A DNA stretch of 64,000 nt from Labilithrix sp. (GTDB lineage: Bacteria > Myxococcota > Polyangia > Polyangiales > Polyangiaceae): contig JAQBQL010000099.1 of the NCBI GenBank assembly GCA_028287035.1, forward strand, positions 1-64,000. The letters run 5' to 3'. The notes beneath the pieces are model-generated. The model ran no database searches and had not been told where the DNA came from. It worked only from the letters and a program-made list of their open reading frames with translations. Positions 1-8,300 of the stretch are shown piece after piece; the stretch's first letter is position 1; the number at the start of each line of letters is the position of its first letter. Position numbers and translations under genes: made by a program.

Positions 1-983
1 TCGTGCACCGCGCCCCGCACGTCGCCGCCGCGCGCCAGCCGGACGCCGGCGCCCGCCGAGGACGCCCGCTCGGCGCGCTCCGCCTGGTCGTCCGCGAGCT
101 TCTCCTGCGGCAGGAACACGGTGGGAACCCCGGCGTACATGAGCTCGCCGAACGTGTTGTAACCGGCCGCGCTCACCGCAGCGTCGAACCCGAGGAGGTA
201 ATCGGCACTCCGCGTGGACAGCGTCGTCACGCCGGGCAATGGCTTTCCGCGATAGAGCGGTCCGGTGCCGACCACGACCGCGAGCGAGGGATCGGCGCCC
301 AGCTCGCCCACCACGGTCTCGAGCTGCTCCTCCGCGCCGCGATCGCCGCCGCCGCCCGCCGACACGTAGATGCAGCGACGGTCCGAGCCCGCGAGGCCGA
401 GGCGCGCTCGCGCGTCGCTCCTCTCCCGCAGCTCCCATCGCTCGCGGCCCAGCACCGGTCCGACGTGCACCGCCTGCACCTCGGCCGGCGTGAGGACGGG
501 CGCATCGACCTCCGGCACCAGCACGAGGTCGTACTGCGACAGCATCGCCTGGAAATCGGGCCGCTCCGCCACGGCCGCCTTCACGGGGCGGTACACGAAT
601 GCCGTCGACCGGCAGAGATCCAGCGCGCCCAGCAGCTCACCGAAGGAGCCGCGCGGAAACGTGTCCACGACGAGCAGGTCCGGGCGCAGGAGCCCCAGCG
701 TGTGCCATATCCACTGCTTGGCGAGCGCCAGATATGCCGTGCGGTCGATTCCCGTCTCCGCGACGATGGTCTTCGACGGGATCTTGAAGGCGGCAAAGCC
801 CTCCGCGAAGACGAGCCCATCGGCCTCGCTCGACGTCAGGAACCACACCTCGAGCCGTCGATCGATCACCGCCGCATACCGGCGGAGCCAGCGCGCGATC
901 GAGAGCAGTCGCGTGATGTGGCCCACGCCCGTTCCGTTGACGGCATAGCAGACGACGCGAATCGTCTCCTTTTCGCGCGGCAT
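1..983 (-). CDS. GT-B glycosyltransferase, MurG-like fold (3' end off window)
   Basis: The gene reads leftward from an ATG at 983 and runs off the window edge, so about 327 N-terminal residues are visible and the C-terminus is missing. The N-terminus carries a glycine-rich acceptor loop (NGTGVGHITRLLSIARWLRR, residues 15-34), as in MurG and other GT-B enzymes that take nucleotide sugars. A second Rossmann half begins near a glycine run (VSAGGGGDRG) and leads to the donor-site stretch SAAGYNTFGELMYAGVPTVF, which matches the G-E-x5-P pattern of GT28/MGT-type enzymes. No signal peptide is seen, so it probably acts in the cytoplasm or at the inner membrane face. The sugar and acceptor cannot be told. 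It lies 4 bases downstream of the coiled-coil gene and may share its transcript. Confidence 0.8.
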   Translation of the reverse strand, partial: MPREKETIRVVCYAVNGTGVGHITRLLSIARWLRRYAAVIDRRLEVWFLTSSEADGLVFAEGFAAFKIPSKTIVAETGIDRTAYLALAKQWIWHTLGLLRPDLLVVDTFPRGSFGELLGALDLCRSTAFVYRPVKAAVAERPDFQAMLSQYDLVLVPEVDAPVLTPAEVQAVHVGPVLGRERWELRERSDARARLGLAGSDRRCIYVSAGGGGDRGAEEQLETVVGELGADPSLAVVVGTGPLYRGKPLPGVTTLSTRSADYLLGFDAAVSAAGYNTFGELMYAGVPTVFLPQEKLADDQAERAERASSAGAGVRLARGGDVRGAVH

Positions 984-987
984 CGCC

Positions 988-2427
988 CTAGGAGGCGTCC
1001 GTCGTCACGAGGTCGTCCCCGCCCGAGCCGGAGGTGCCGTAGTCGTCCGTGGAACCGCCGCCGCCGCTCTCGCCGCCGCCGTCCGGGCCGCTCACGTCGC
1101 TGGCGAGATCGCTGCCGGCGTCGGTCTCGATGGCGCTCGCCGCCGCGACCGCGTCGAAGTCACTGGAGCTGCCCGCGGAGTAATCGTCGTAGCTGTAGAC
1201 GGCGGCGCGCGCCTTCCAATCCGGCTCGAACTGGTAGCCCGGATGCTGGTGGTGGAAGCGCTGCACGTCGTCCAGATAGAGCCCGTCGTACCGGCCGCGA
1301 GTCATGAGATCCCACCACAGGAGATCATCGTAATAGCGCGCCCGCTCGTAACGGTCGTACACGTGGACCGTCGTGTACATCTTCCCGAAGCGCTGCCACC
1401 GCTTCTCGTAACGCGGGCGGCGGTCCTCGCTGAGCTTCGCGAAACGGTCGCTCGGCATCGGCGCCCAACGTTTGCGCGTCTTCGTCTCGGCTTGATCGAG
1501 CCGCTGCTGCTGCGTCCGCAGCTCCTGCTGGAGCTCGGCGAGCTGCTTGCTCTTCATGCCATCGAGGTAGCTGATCTTCGCGGCGATCCCGCTCGCCCGG
1601 AGGAAGAGGACGAGGAACGGCGACGACACCGCGCGCATCATCGCCTGGACGTGGGATGCGTCGGTTCCGAGCAGATGCTGCACGAGGCGACCGCGCGTGT
1701 GCTCGAGGGCGCGCTCGTCGAGGTGCTGGTGCTCGTCGTACAGCTCGGCATAGGCGCGATCGAGCTGCTCGCCCGCCGCGATCTCCGCGCGCACCGACGC
1801 GATCTCCGCATCGTGGACGGCGACCGTGCTCTTCATCCGGTCGTATTCCTCGCGCACCTGCGCGAAGTCCGTCTTCCCGAGCCTCGTCGTGATCTCCTCG
1901 GCGGCCGAGCGATCTTGCCAGTAGCTGTAGCGCCACCAGGCGGTTCCTGCGCTCGCGGTGCCGAAGCCGGTCTCGAGGAGGCGAGCGAAGCGAGGATTGC
2001 TCTCGCAGGCCACGCACAGCTCGCTGGCCACCCTTCGATGCTCGGTCGCCTCGGCGAGCGCCGTCATGAGGGACCCGGTGCGCGGGTGCCGGAGCAGCTC
2101 GCGATTGACGTAGCGCGGGTCGTGGAGGATGCGCGTCATCTGCGCGGCGAGCCAGGCGCGCCGCTGTTCGAGCTTTCCGAGAACGTTCTCCGCGGGGAGG
2201 CCGACGAGCCCGGTCGCAAGCGCCGCCGCCTGGATCCAGCGCGGCTCGAGCCGGGGAAGGAGCGCTTGCCCGAGATCGTGCTGCGCCTGCTGGAGCTGCG
2301 CCTCGAGCTTCGCGCGCTCTGCCGCGTGGTAGTCGTCGAAGGCCCGGATCCGCTTCTCCTGCTCGGCGATGACCTGCCGCTGGGCGGCGATCGTCTGGAG
2401 CACCTGCTCGGCCGGGACCCAGCTCAC
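988..2427 (-). CDS. Unrecognised 479-residue coiled-coil protein
   Basis: I do not recognise a family. Residues 1-60 are a charged, Gln/Glu/Lys-rich segment likely to form a coiled coil, and a second such segment lies around residues 190-240 with a third around 280-330. The middle is rich in Arg, Trp and Tyr. Residues about 330-410 contain many Tyr/Trp/Arg (for example YDRYERARYYDDLLWWDL). The last 60 residues are a low-complexity acidic Ser/Gly/Asp tail. There is no signal peptide or membrane segment, so it is probably cytoplasmic. The GTG start at 2427 overlaps the stop of the upstream small gene in a GTGA, which implies translational coupling and a shared task. Confidence 0.75.
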   Translation of the reverse strand: MSWVPAEQVLQTIAAQRQVIAEQEKRIRAFDDYHAAERAKLEAQLQQAQHDLGQALLPRLEPRWIQAAALATGLVGLPAENVLGKLEQRRAWLAAQMTRILHDPRYVNRELLRHPRTGSLMTALAEATEHRRVASELCVACESNPRFARLLETGFGTASAGTAWWRYSYWQDRSAAEEITTRLGKTDFAQVREEYDRMKSTVAVHDAEIASVRAEIAAGEQLDRAYAELYDEHQHLDERALEHTRGRLVQHLLGTDASHVQAMMRAVSSPFLVLFLRASGIAAKISYLDGMKSKQLAELQQELRTQQQRLDQAETKTRKRWAPMPSDRFAKLSEDRRPRYEKRWQRFGKMYTTVHVYDRYERARYYDDLLWWDLMTRGRYDGLYLDDVQRFHHQHPGYQFEPDWKARAAVYSYDDYSAGSSSDFDAVAAASAIETDAGSDLASDVSGPDGGGESGGGGSTDDYGTSGSGGDDLVTTDAS

Positions 2428-2777
2428 GCGACCACCCCGGCGCGCGCCGCGAGCTCGGCCAGGAAGCCGATCGCGGCGGCCTCGAGGGCCTCCTTCGTCA
2501 CCGCGTCCGTCTCGTCGACGAGGAGGACGTGGAGCTCGCCGCGCGCCATTCGCGCCTCGAAGCGCTCGAGCGTCGCCGCGTCGAACTGCCGGTGATCGCC
2601 GGCCTCACGGGTGATGTACTCGTAGCCGACGCGCGCCTTTTCGTCCCAGCCGTCGAGGTCCACCTCGAGATCGCCCTCGGCGAAGTGGAAGTCGGCGACG
2701 ACTGCGTAGCCGGCTTCGGTGAACTTCGCGAGGAGGAGGGCGCAGCCTTCGGCTTCGGTCACCGCGCGAGGATACAC
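2424..2777 (-). CDS. Small unrecognised protein coupled to the coiled-coil gene
   Basis: About 117 residues, Glu/Ala-rich, with two plausible in-frame GTG starts (2777 and 2762); neither has a clear Shine-Dalgarno, so the start is uncertain. The sequence includes a compact alpha/beta-looking stretch (FTEAGYAVVADFHFAEGDLE) followed by VDLDGWDEKARVGYEYIT and a helical C-terminus ending LAELAARAGVVA. I cannot assign a family. The phrase YEYITREAGDHRQF suggests a small nucleotide- or nuclease-like fold, but that is only an impression. Its TGA overlaps the GTG of the 479-residue coiled-coil gene by four bases, so the two are very likely co-translated. Confidence 0.6.
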   Translation of the reverse strand: MYPRAVTEAEGCALLLAKFTEAGYAVVADFHFAEGDLEVDLDGWDEKARVGYEYITREAGDHRQFDAATLERFEARMARGELHVLLVDETDAVTKEALEAAAIGFLAELAARAGVVA

Positions 2778-2821
2778 AATCGAGGACGCGGGCGAGCACG
2801 GAAGCTCAGCGGTGCGCCAGC

Positions 2822-3061
2822 TCAGGCACGCTTCTTCGCGGTCTTCTTCTTCGCGGCCTTCTTCTTCGCCGCCTTCTTCTTCGCGGCCTTCTTCTTTGCC
2901 GCCTTCGGCCAGCCCTTCTTCATCTCGCCGTACGCCGCGTCGGACACGGTATGCGCCGACTTCGGGCGGCTCTTGCCGGCCTTCTTCCGCTTGTTGATGT
3001 TCTCGACGAGCGAGCTCTTGCGGCCCGTTTTCTTCTTCGCGGTCTTCTTCCTGGCTGCCAT
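2822..3061 (-). CDS. Lys/Ala-rich histone H1-like small basic protein
   Basis: A 79-residue very basic protein starting at ATG 3061. Residues 17-52 form a conserved-looking core (SLVENINKRKKAGKSRPKS, then TVSDAAYGEMKKGWPK), flanked by Lys/Ala tails. The C-terminal tail repeats AAKKK about four times, like the C-terminal domains of histone H1 and bacterial H1-like (HU-tail) proteins. Such tails bind DNA or RNA without sequence specificity, so a nucleoid-associated role is likely but inferred. It is transcribed away from the radical SAM gene across a 94-base gap. A start further upstream is possible but would add an unrelated Pro/Ser-rich stretch. Confidence 0.8.
   Translation of the reverse strand: MAARKKTAKKKTGRKSSLVENINKRKKAGKSRPKSAHTVSDAAYGEMKKGWPKAAKKKAAKKKAAKKKAAKKKTAKKRA
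2831..2905. repeat. 15-bp tandem repeats encoding AAKKK units
   Basis: Imperfect 15-base units (cttcttcgcggcctt and variants) repeat head to tail in the C-terminal tail of the small basic protein. The units keep the reading frame, so changes in copy number would lengthen or shorten the Lys/Ala tail without a frameshift. Confidence 0.75.
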
Positions 3062-3155
3062 GAGCCCGAGACTCGCGCCGTCGCCCCGACCGGGCAAGGG
3101 ACGAGGGATCGCGCTTGCCTTTGACGGATCGATCCCCACAGTCGAGGGGGCGTCC

Positions 3156-4412
3156 ATGGAGTTGAAGCGGAAGCTCACGGTCCTCGCCAACGCCGCGAAG
3201 CACGACGCGTCGTGCGCGAGCGGCGGCTCGTTCCGGAAGACTCCCGACGGCGGGATCGGCAACGCGGAAGGCATGGGCATCTGCCACAGCTACACGCCGG
3301 ACGGCCGGTGCGTTTCGCTGCTCAAGATCCTCCTCACCAACTATTGCATCTACGATTGCCGCTACTGCGAGAGCCGCATCTCCAGCAACACGCCGCGCGA
3401 GCGCTTCACGCCGGCCGAGGTCGTGACCCTCACGCTCGACTTCTACAAGCGTAACTACATCGAGGGGCTCTTCCTCTCGTCGGGTGTCATCAAGAGTCCC
3501 GACTACACGATGGAGCAGCTGGCCGAGGTGGCGCGCGCGCTCCGCGAGGACCACGCCTTCGGAGGCTACATCCACCTGAAGGCGCCGCCCGGCGCGAGCC
3601 AGGAGCTGCTGCGCGCCGCCGGCAAGCATGCGGACCGCCTGAGCGTGAACGTCGAGCTGCCGACGCAGGCCGACCTCGACGTCCTCGCGCCCGAGAAGTC
3701 GTTCTCGGCGATCGAGCAGGTGATGGGCGACGTGAAGTACGGGATCGACGACGCGAAGGACCTCGGCGCGCGCTGGGCGCCCGCGGGGCAGACCACGCAG
3801 ATGGTCATCGGCGCGACACCCTCGACCGACCGCACCATCCTCGAGACGTCGGGGCGCCTCTACGAGGGGTACGGCCTCCGCCGCGTGTACTATGCAGCCT
3901 TCAGCCCGATCGTCCACGCCGACCGCTGGCTTCCGGGGGTCGCCCCGCCGCTCGTGCGCGAGCACCGGCTGTACGAGGCGGACTGGCTCGTTCGCCGCTA
4001 CGGCTTCCGGCTCGAGGAGCTGTTCGACCCGGGGGAGGAGACCGGCGGACCGCCCGCCATCGAGGATCTCGACCTCGAGATCGATCCCAAGCTCGCCTGG
4101 GCGCTCCGGCATCGCGGGCTCTTCCCGGTCGACGTGAACCACGCCCCGCGCGAGATGCTGCTGCGCGTGCCGGGGCTCGGGGTCCGCAACGTGGACCGCA
4201 TCCTCGTCGCGCGCCGCCACGGTGCGCTCCGCATCGCCGACCTGCGGCGCCTCCGCGTCGCGCTCCGTCGCGCGGCGCCGTTCCTGCTCACCGCCGACGG
4301 ACCGGGCCTCACCCGCCACCTCGACGAGCAATCGCTGCGGGCGCGCGTGAGGCCGGCGCAGCAGCTCGCGCTGTTCGGGGCGCAGGGCAACGCGTCGACG
4401 GGCGAGCTGTGA
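3156..4412 (+). CDS. Putative DNA modification/repair radical SAM protein
   Basis: A 418-residue radical SAM protein of the family known as UDG-linked radical SAM (TIGR03916-type). The cluster motif CX3CX2C is at C64, C68 and C71 (NYCIYDCRYC) and would hold the 4Fe-4S that cleaves S-adenosylmethionine. Further conserved-looking cysteines are C20, C43 and C52. Residues about 325-355 form a helix-hairpin-helix (DVNHAPREMLLRVPGLGVRN), a non-specific DNA-binding element. The ATG at 3156 fits the family N-terminus; longer in-frame starts would add a Phe/Ala-rich antisense artefact. Its stop overlaps the GTG of the UdgX fusion by four bases. The pairing is a known co-occurrence and the HhH supports DNA as substrate, but the chemistry is unknown. 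Confidence 0.92.
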   Translation: MELKRKLTVLANAAKHDASCASGGSFRKTPDGGIGNAEGMGICHSYTPDGRCVSLLKILLTNYCIYDCRYCESRISSNTPRERFTPAEVVTLTLDFYKRNYIEGLFLSSGVIKSPDYTMEQLAEVARALREDHAFGGYIHLKAPPGASQELLRAAGKHADRLSVNVELPTQADLDVLAPEKSFSAIEQVMGDVKYGIDDAKDLGARWAPAGQTTQMVIGATPSTDRTILETSGRLYEGYGLRRVYYAAFSPIVHADRWLPGVAPPLVREHRLYEADWLVRRYGFRLEELFDPGEETGGPPAIEDLDLEIDPKLAWALRHRGLFPVDVNHAPREMLLRVPGLGVRNVDRILVARRHGALRIADLRRLRVALRRAAPFLLTADGPGLTRHLDEQSLRARVRPAQQLALFGAQGNASTGEL

Positions 4413-5869
4413 TCGTCGCCGCCATCGCGCCGTCGTTCGAGGCGTTCCGCGCGCGGGCCCGCGTCCTCCTCGCCGAGCACGCTGCGCCATCCGATGTCCT
4501 GTGGGAGGACGGAAGCGGACAGAAGAGCCTCTTCGGCGGCCCGCTCGCGCCGCTCGCCGCGCCCGCGCCGCCCGCCCCGCCCGGCGCTCACGCGAACGTG
4601 CCGGCCGCGTTCGTGCGCGCCGGCACCCTCGCGGCCCTCCACGCCTCCGGCGAGCGCTGGTCGCTCCTCTACCGGGTGGTCTTCCGCCTGACCCACGGCG
4701 AGGCGCACCTCCTCGAGCTGACCACCGACCCCGACGTCGTCGCGCTGAACCGGCTCGTGTCGGATGTGAAGCACGACGAGCACCGCATGCATGCATTCCT
4801 CCGCTTTCGCCGCGTGCCGACGCCGCCCGCCGAGCCCGAGTCGTTCGTGGCCTGGTATGTGCCGGATCACCACATCCTGGAGCTCGCGTCACAGCACTTC
4901 GCGCGCCGCTACCAGGGCATGCGGTGGGTCATCCTGACGCCCGAGGCGAGCGCGGTGTGGGACGGTACGTCGCTGCGGTTCGGCGCCGGCGCCACGCGCG
5001 ACGACGCGCCCGCGGGCGACGAGCTCGAAGCCCTGTTTTCCGCGTACTACGGCGCGATCTTCAACCCGGCGCGCCTCAACCTGGACGTGTTCGGCCGGCA
5101 CGTGCCCGCCCGCTTCCACGGCGAGATGCCGGAGATCACGCGCGTCACCGACCTGGCACGCGACGCGCCTCTCCGCTCCGTGGCCATGCAGAAGAAAAAG
5201 GTGTCGCCGTCGCTCGCGTTCATCCCGGAGGGCGCCTCCCTGTCCGAGCTGGCCGAGGCCTCGCGCGGCTGCACGGCGTGCCCCCTCTACGAGAAGGGCA
5301 CGCAGACGGTGTTCGGCGAGGGCCCGGCACGCTCTCCCATCGTGCTCGTCGGCGAGCAGCCGGGCGACCAGGAGGACCGCCAGGGTCACCCGTTCGTCGG
5401 CCCCGCCGGCCGGCTCCTCGACGAGGTGCTCGCGGAGGTCGGGGTCCCGCGCGACCAGCTCTACGTCACGAACGCGGTGAAGCACTTCAAGTGGGAGCCG
5501 CGCGGCAAGCGGCGCCTGCACGCCAAGCCAAACGCGATGGAGATCAACGCGTGCAACGGCTGGCTCGAGGCCGAGCTGGCGGTCGTGAGGCCCGAGGTCA
5601 TCGTGTGTCTCGGGGCGACGGCGGCGCAGGCGTTCATGGGCCGCACCTTCAAGATCACCGAGCGGCGCGGCGAGAAGCTCGACGGGGCGCCGTGGGCGAG
5701 GACGATGATCGCCACGTACCATCCGTCGGCGCTCCTGCGCATGATCGACGACGCAGCGCGTGAAGAGGCACGCCGCCACTTCGCGGCCGACCTGAAGAAG
5801 GCGGCGGCGCTCGTCGATCTGGTGGGGCACGCGCACGACGGGAAGAAGCGCCGCGCCTCCGCCGGCTGA
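4409..5869 (+). CDS. DUF4130 domain fused to UdgX-type uracil-DNA-binding domain
   Basis: A 486-residue two-domain protein. Residues 1 to about 255 match the DUF4130 / radical-SAM-linked DNA metabolism domain (TIGR03915-type). Residues about 270-486 are a uracil-DNA glycosylase superfamily domain. Family marks are GEQPGDQED at 315-323, the R-loop KRRLH at 367-371 and HPSALLR at 438-444. C288, C291, C382 and C400 have the spacing of the 4Fe-4S ligands of family-4-like enzymes. The KRRxH loop is diagnostic of UdgX, whose histidine (here H371) forms a covalent bond to deoxyribose after uracil removal. It is the partner of the upstream radical SAM gene, to which it is translationally coupled through GTGA. 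Confidence 0.93.
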   Translation: MIVAAIAPSFEAFRARARVLLAEHAAPSDVLWEDGSGQKSLFGGPLAPLAAPAPPAPPGAHANVPAAFVRAGTLAALHASGERWSLLYRVVFRLTHGEAHLLELTTDPDVVALNRLVSDVKHDEHRMHAFLRFRRVPTPPAEPESFVAWYVPDHHILELASQHFARRYQGMRWVILTPEASAVWDGTSLRFGAGATRDDAPAGDELEALFSAYYGAIFNPARLNLDVFGRHVPARFHGEMPEITRVTDLARDAPLRSVAMQKKKVSPSLAFIPEGASLSELAEASRGCTACPLYEKGTQTVFGEGPARSPIVLVGEQPGDQEDRQGHPFVGPAGRLLDEVLAEVGVPRDQLYVTNAVKHFKWEPRGKRRLHAKPNAMEINACNGWLEAELAVVRPEVIVCLGATAAQAFMGRTFKITERRGEKLDGAPWARTMIATYHPSALLRMIDDAAREEARRHFAADLKKAAALVDLVGHAHDGKKRRASAG

Positions 5870-5919
5870 GCGCGCCGGCGACGCTTTGCCGCCGCGGGAA
5901 GGAGAGGTAAGACGGCCGG

Positions 5920-7539
5920 GTGAACGAGCTGCCCGCCGACCTGAGCCTCGCCAGCTACTTCCTGCACGACCGCATCGCCGAGGGTCTCGGCGACAAGATC
6001 GCCGTGAGGTTCGGCGCGCGCAGCTGGACGTATGCAGAGATCGCGGACCGGAGCCGCCGGCTCGCCGCCGTGCTCGACGCGCGCGGCGTACGGCGCGGCG
6101 AGCGGGTCCTCGTCGTCCTCACCGACATGCCGGCCTTCGTGTGGTCGATCTTCGGGATCCTGACGCGCGGCGCGGTGCTCGCCATGGGCAACCCGCACGC
6201 TCCCATCGAGAACCTCGCCTATCTCGTCCGCTACACCCGCGCGACGGCAGTGATCACGCTCCCCGACGTGGCCGACAAGCTGCGGCCGCTCATCGAGCAG
6301 GCGGGGAGCGAGGTGCAGGTCGTCCTCGTCGCCCCGGACGTGGCCACCGGCGAGGACCCCGAGGCGGACGTTCCAGGTCTCGGCGGCAAGCTGCTGGCGC
6401 TCGGCCCCGCGGTCGCGGCTGCCGAGCCGGCCGCGAGCACGCCCGTCCATCGCGACGAGCCCGCGATATGGCTCTTCACGAGCGGCTCGACCGGTGAGCC
6501 CAAGGCGAATGTCCACTCCCATCGCGACTTCGCCTTCAATACCGAGGTGTATGCCAAGAAGACGGTCAGCTATGCCCCGGACGATCTCACGATCAGCGTG
6601 TCGCGCCTCTTCTTCGGATATGCGACGGGCACCAATCTGTTCTTCCCGTTTGCCGTCGGAGCGACCACCGGGCTCTTCAGCGAGCGGCCGACGCCGGAGA
6701 TCCTTGCCGACGCGATGACGATGTACCGGCCCACCATCGTGACCAACGTGCCGACGATGCTCGGCAAGCTGCTCGAGCACGACGCGGCGCTGACCGCCGC
6801 GGGCCGGCCCGGCCTCGATCTCTCCACCGTGCGCTTCTCGCTGTCCGCGGGCGAGGCGCTGCCCGGCCCGCTCCTCGCGCGCTGGCAGGAGCGGTTCTCC
6901 AGCGACGTGTACGACGGGATCGGCTCGGCGGAGATGTTCCACATCTATGCCTCGAACCGTCCGGGCGACATCAAGGTCGGATCGCTCGGCAAGGCGGTGC
7001 TCGGCTACGAGCTCCGCATCCTCCCCGAGGAGGCGGAGGGCCCGGGCGCAGCACCGTGCGCGCCCGGCGAGATCGGCGTCCTGTGGGTGAAGGGCGACAG
7101 CGTCGCCCACGGTTACTGGCTCGATCGGGACCGCAGCTGGAACGTGTTCCACGGGCACTGGTGCCGGACCGGCGACCTCTTCCACGTGGACGCCGAGGGA
7201 TATCTCTACTTCGCGGGTCGCACCGATGATCTCCTGAAGATCGGCGGGCAGTGGGTGGCTCCGCTCGAGGTCGAGGAGTGCCTGCTCGGCCACCCGGCGG
7301 TCGCGGCGTGCGCCGTGATCGGCGCCGAGGAGGACGGTCTCCTCAAGACGAAGGCCTTCGTCGTCGTCCGCGCCGGACACGAGGCGAGCCCCGAGCAGGC
7401 GTCCGCCATCCAGGAGCACGTCAGGGGAAAGCTCGCGAAGTACAAGTACCCCCGCAGCATCGAGTTCGTGGAGGATCTCCCGCGCAACGATCGCGGCAAG
7501 GTCGACAAGAAGGCGCTGCGCGCGCGGAGCGCGACCTGA
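5920..7539 (+). CDS. Benzoate-CoA ligase family AMP-forming acyl-CoA synthetase
   Basis: A 539-residue ANL-superfamily ligase that would activate an aromatic or other carboxylate with ATP and then form the CoA thioester. The adenylation P-loop is LFTSGSTGEPKANVHSHRD at about 185-203, the A5-like stretch is YDGIGSAEMFHIYASN, and the C-terminal catalytic lysine is K527 in PRNDRGKVDKK. The first half (no long N-terminal extension, GMGNPHAP-like region around residue 90) and overall length fit benzoate-CoA ligases, but the substrate is not proven. The GTG start at 5920 has a strong upstream AAGGAGAG. The creatininase-family gene follows after one base, so they are co-expressed. No ring reductase or BoxABC genes are visible nearby. 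Confidence 0.88.
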   Translation: MNELPADLSLASYFLHDRIAEGLGDKIAVRFGARSWTYAEIADRSRRLAAVLDARGVRRGERVLVVLTDMPAFVWSIFGILTRGAVLAMGNPHAPIENLAYLVRYTRATAVITLPDVADKLRPLIEQAGSEVQVVLVAPDVATGEDPEADVPGLGGKLLALGPAVAAAEPAASTPVHRDEPAIWLFTSGSTGEPKANVHSHRDFAFNTEVYAKKTVSYAPDDLTISVSRLFFGYATGTNLFFPFAVGATTGLFSERPTPEILADAMTMYRPTIVTNVPTMLGKLLEHDAALTAAGRPGLDLSTVRFSLSAGEALPGPLLARWQERFSSDVYDGIGSAEMFHIYASNRPGDIKVGSLGKAVLGYELRILPEEAEGPGAAPCAPGEIGVLWVKGDSVAHGYWLDRDRSWNVFHGHWCRTGDLFHVDAEGYLYFAGRTDDLLKIGGQWVAPLEVEECLLGHPAVAACAVIGAEEDGLLKTKAFVVVRAGHEASPEQASAIQEHVRGKLAKYKYPRSIEFVEDLPRNDRGKVDKKALRARSAT

Positions 7540-7540
7540 G

Positions 7541-8290
7541 ATGGCGCGTCGTCTCGCTGCGCTCACCTACGAGGAGGTCGCCGCGCTGCTGGCGGCCGGG
7601 CCGCTCGTCGCCATCGTGCCGGTCGGGAGCGTCGAGCCCCACGGCCCGCACCTGCCGCTCGGCACGGACACGACGATCAGCCTGGTCGCCTCCGAGCGGG
7701 CCGCGGAGCGCCTGGCGAGCGCCGGCGTCGCTGCGGTGGTCGCGCCCTCCATTCCGTACGGTGTGACCGACTACGCCGGCGGGTTCCGCGGGGCGATCGG
7801 CGTGCCCCCCGAGGTGCTGACCCCGCTGCTCCGCGCGGTCGCGACGCGCTTTCTTGCCGACGGCTTCGCGCACGTCTGCTTCGTCAACAACCACCTCGAG
7901 CCCGCGCACGACGCCGCGGTGCGTGCGGCGATCGACGGGCTTCCCGCAGGGGCGGCGTCCGTCGCGTGCCCGCTCACGCGCCGCTGGGGCCGGACCCTCT
8001 CCGACGAGTTCAAGCGCGGCGACTGCCACGCCGGCCGCTACGAGACGTCGCTGGTCATGGCGGCGGGCGAGCCCGTCCGCCCTTCGTTCGCGGCGCTGCC
8101 GACGCTCGGCCTCAGCCTCGCCGCCGCGATCCGGGAAGGGAAGGCCACCTTCGCGGAGATCGGCATGGACCGCGCCTATACCGGCGCGCCCGGCGAGGCG
8201 ACTGCCGAGGAGGGCGAGGCTCTCTACGACAAGCTCGTCACGATGGTGGTCACCGAGATCACCGAAGGACTCGCCGCCCGCGTAGGATGA
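7541..8290 (+). CDS. Creatininase family protein (metal-dependent amidohydrolase)
   Basis: A 249-residue protein with the creatininase metal-site motif E-x-H-G-x-H-L-P (E32, H34, H37) followed by D43, and a second signature HAGRYETS near residue 165. The family includes creatininase, FAPy deformylase ArfB and the mycofactocin peptidase MftE, all of which hydrolyse small amides or peptide bonds with two divalent metals. Nothing here picks out one substrate: no mycofactocin precursor or radical SAM partner is adjacent. Its ATG lies one base after the stop of the CoA ligase, so it is likely part of the same catabolic transcript. Confidence 0.87.
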   Translation: MARRLAALTYEEVAALLAAGPLVAIVPVGSVEPHGPHLPLGTDTTISLVASERAAERLASAGVAAVVAPSIPYGVTDYAGGFRGAIGVPPEVLTPLLRAVATRFLADGFAHVCFVNNHLEPAHDAAVRAAIDGLPAGAASVACPLTRRWGRTLSDEFKRGDCHAGRYETSLVMAAGEPVRPSFAALPTLGLSLAAAIREGKATFAEIGMDRAYTGAPGEATAEEGEALYDKLVTMVVTEITEGLAARVG

Positions 8291-8300
8291 CGGGACGCAC

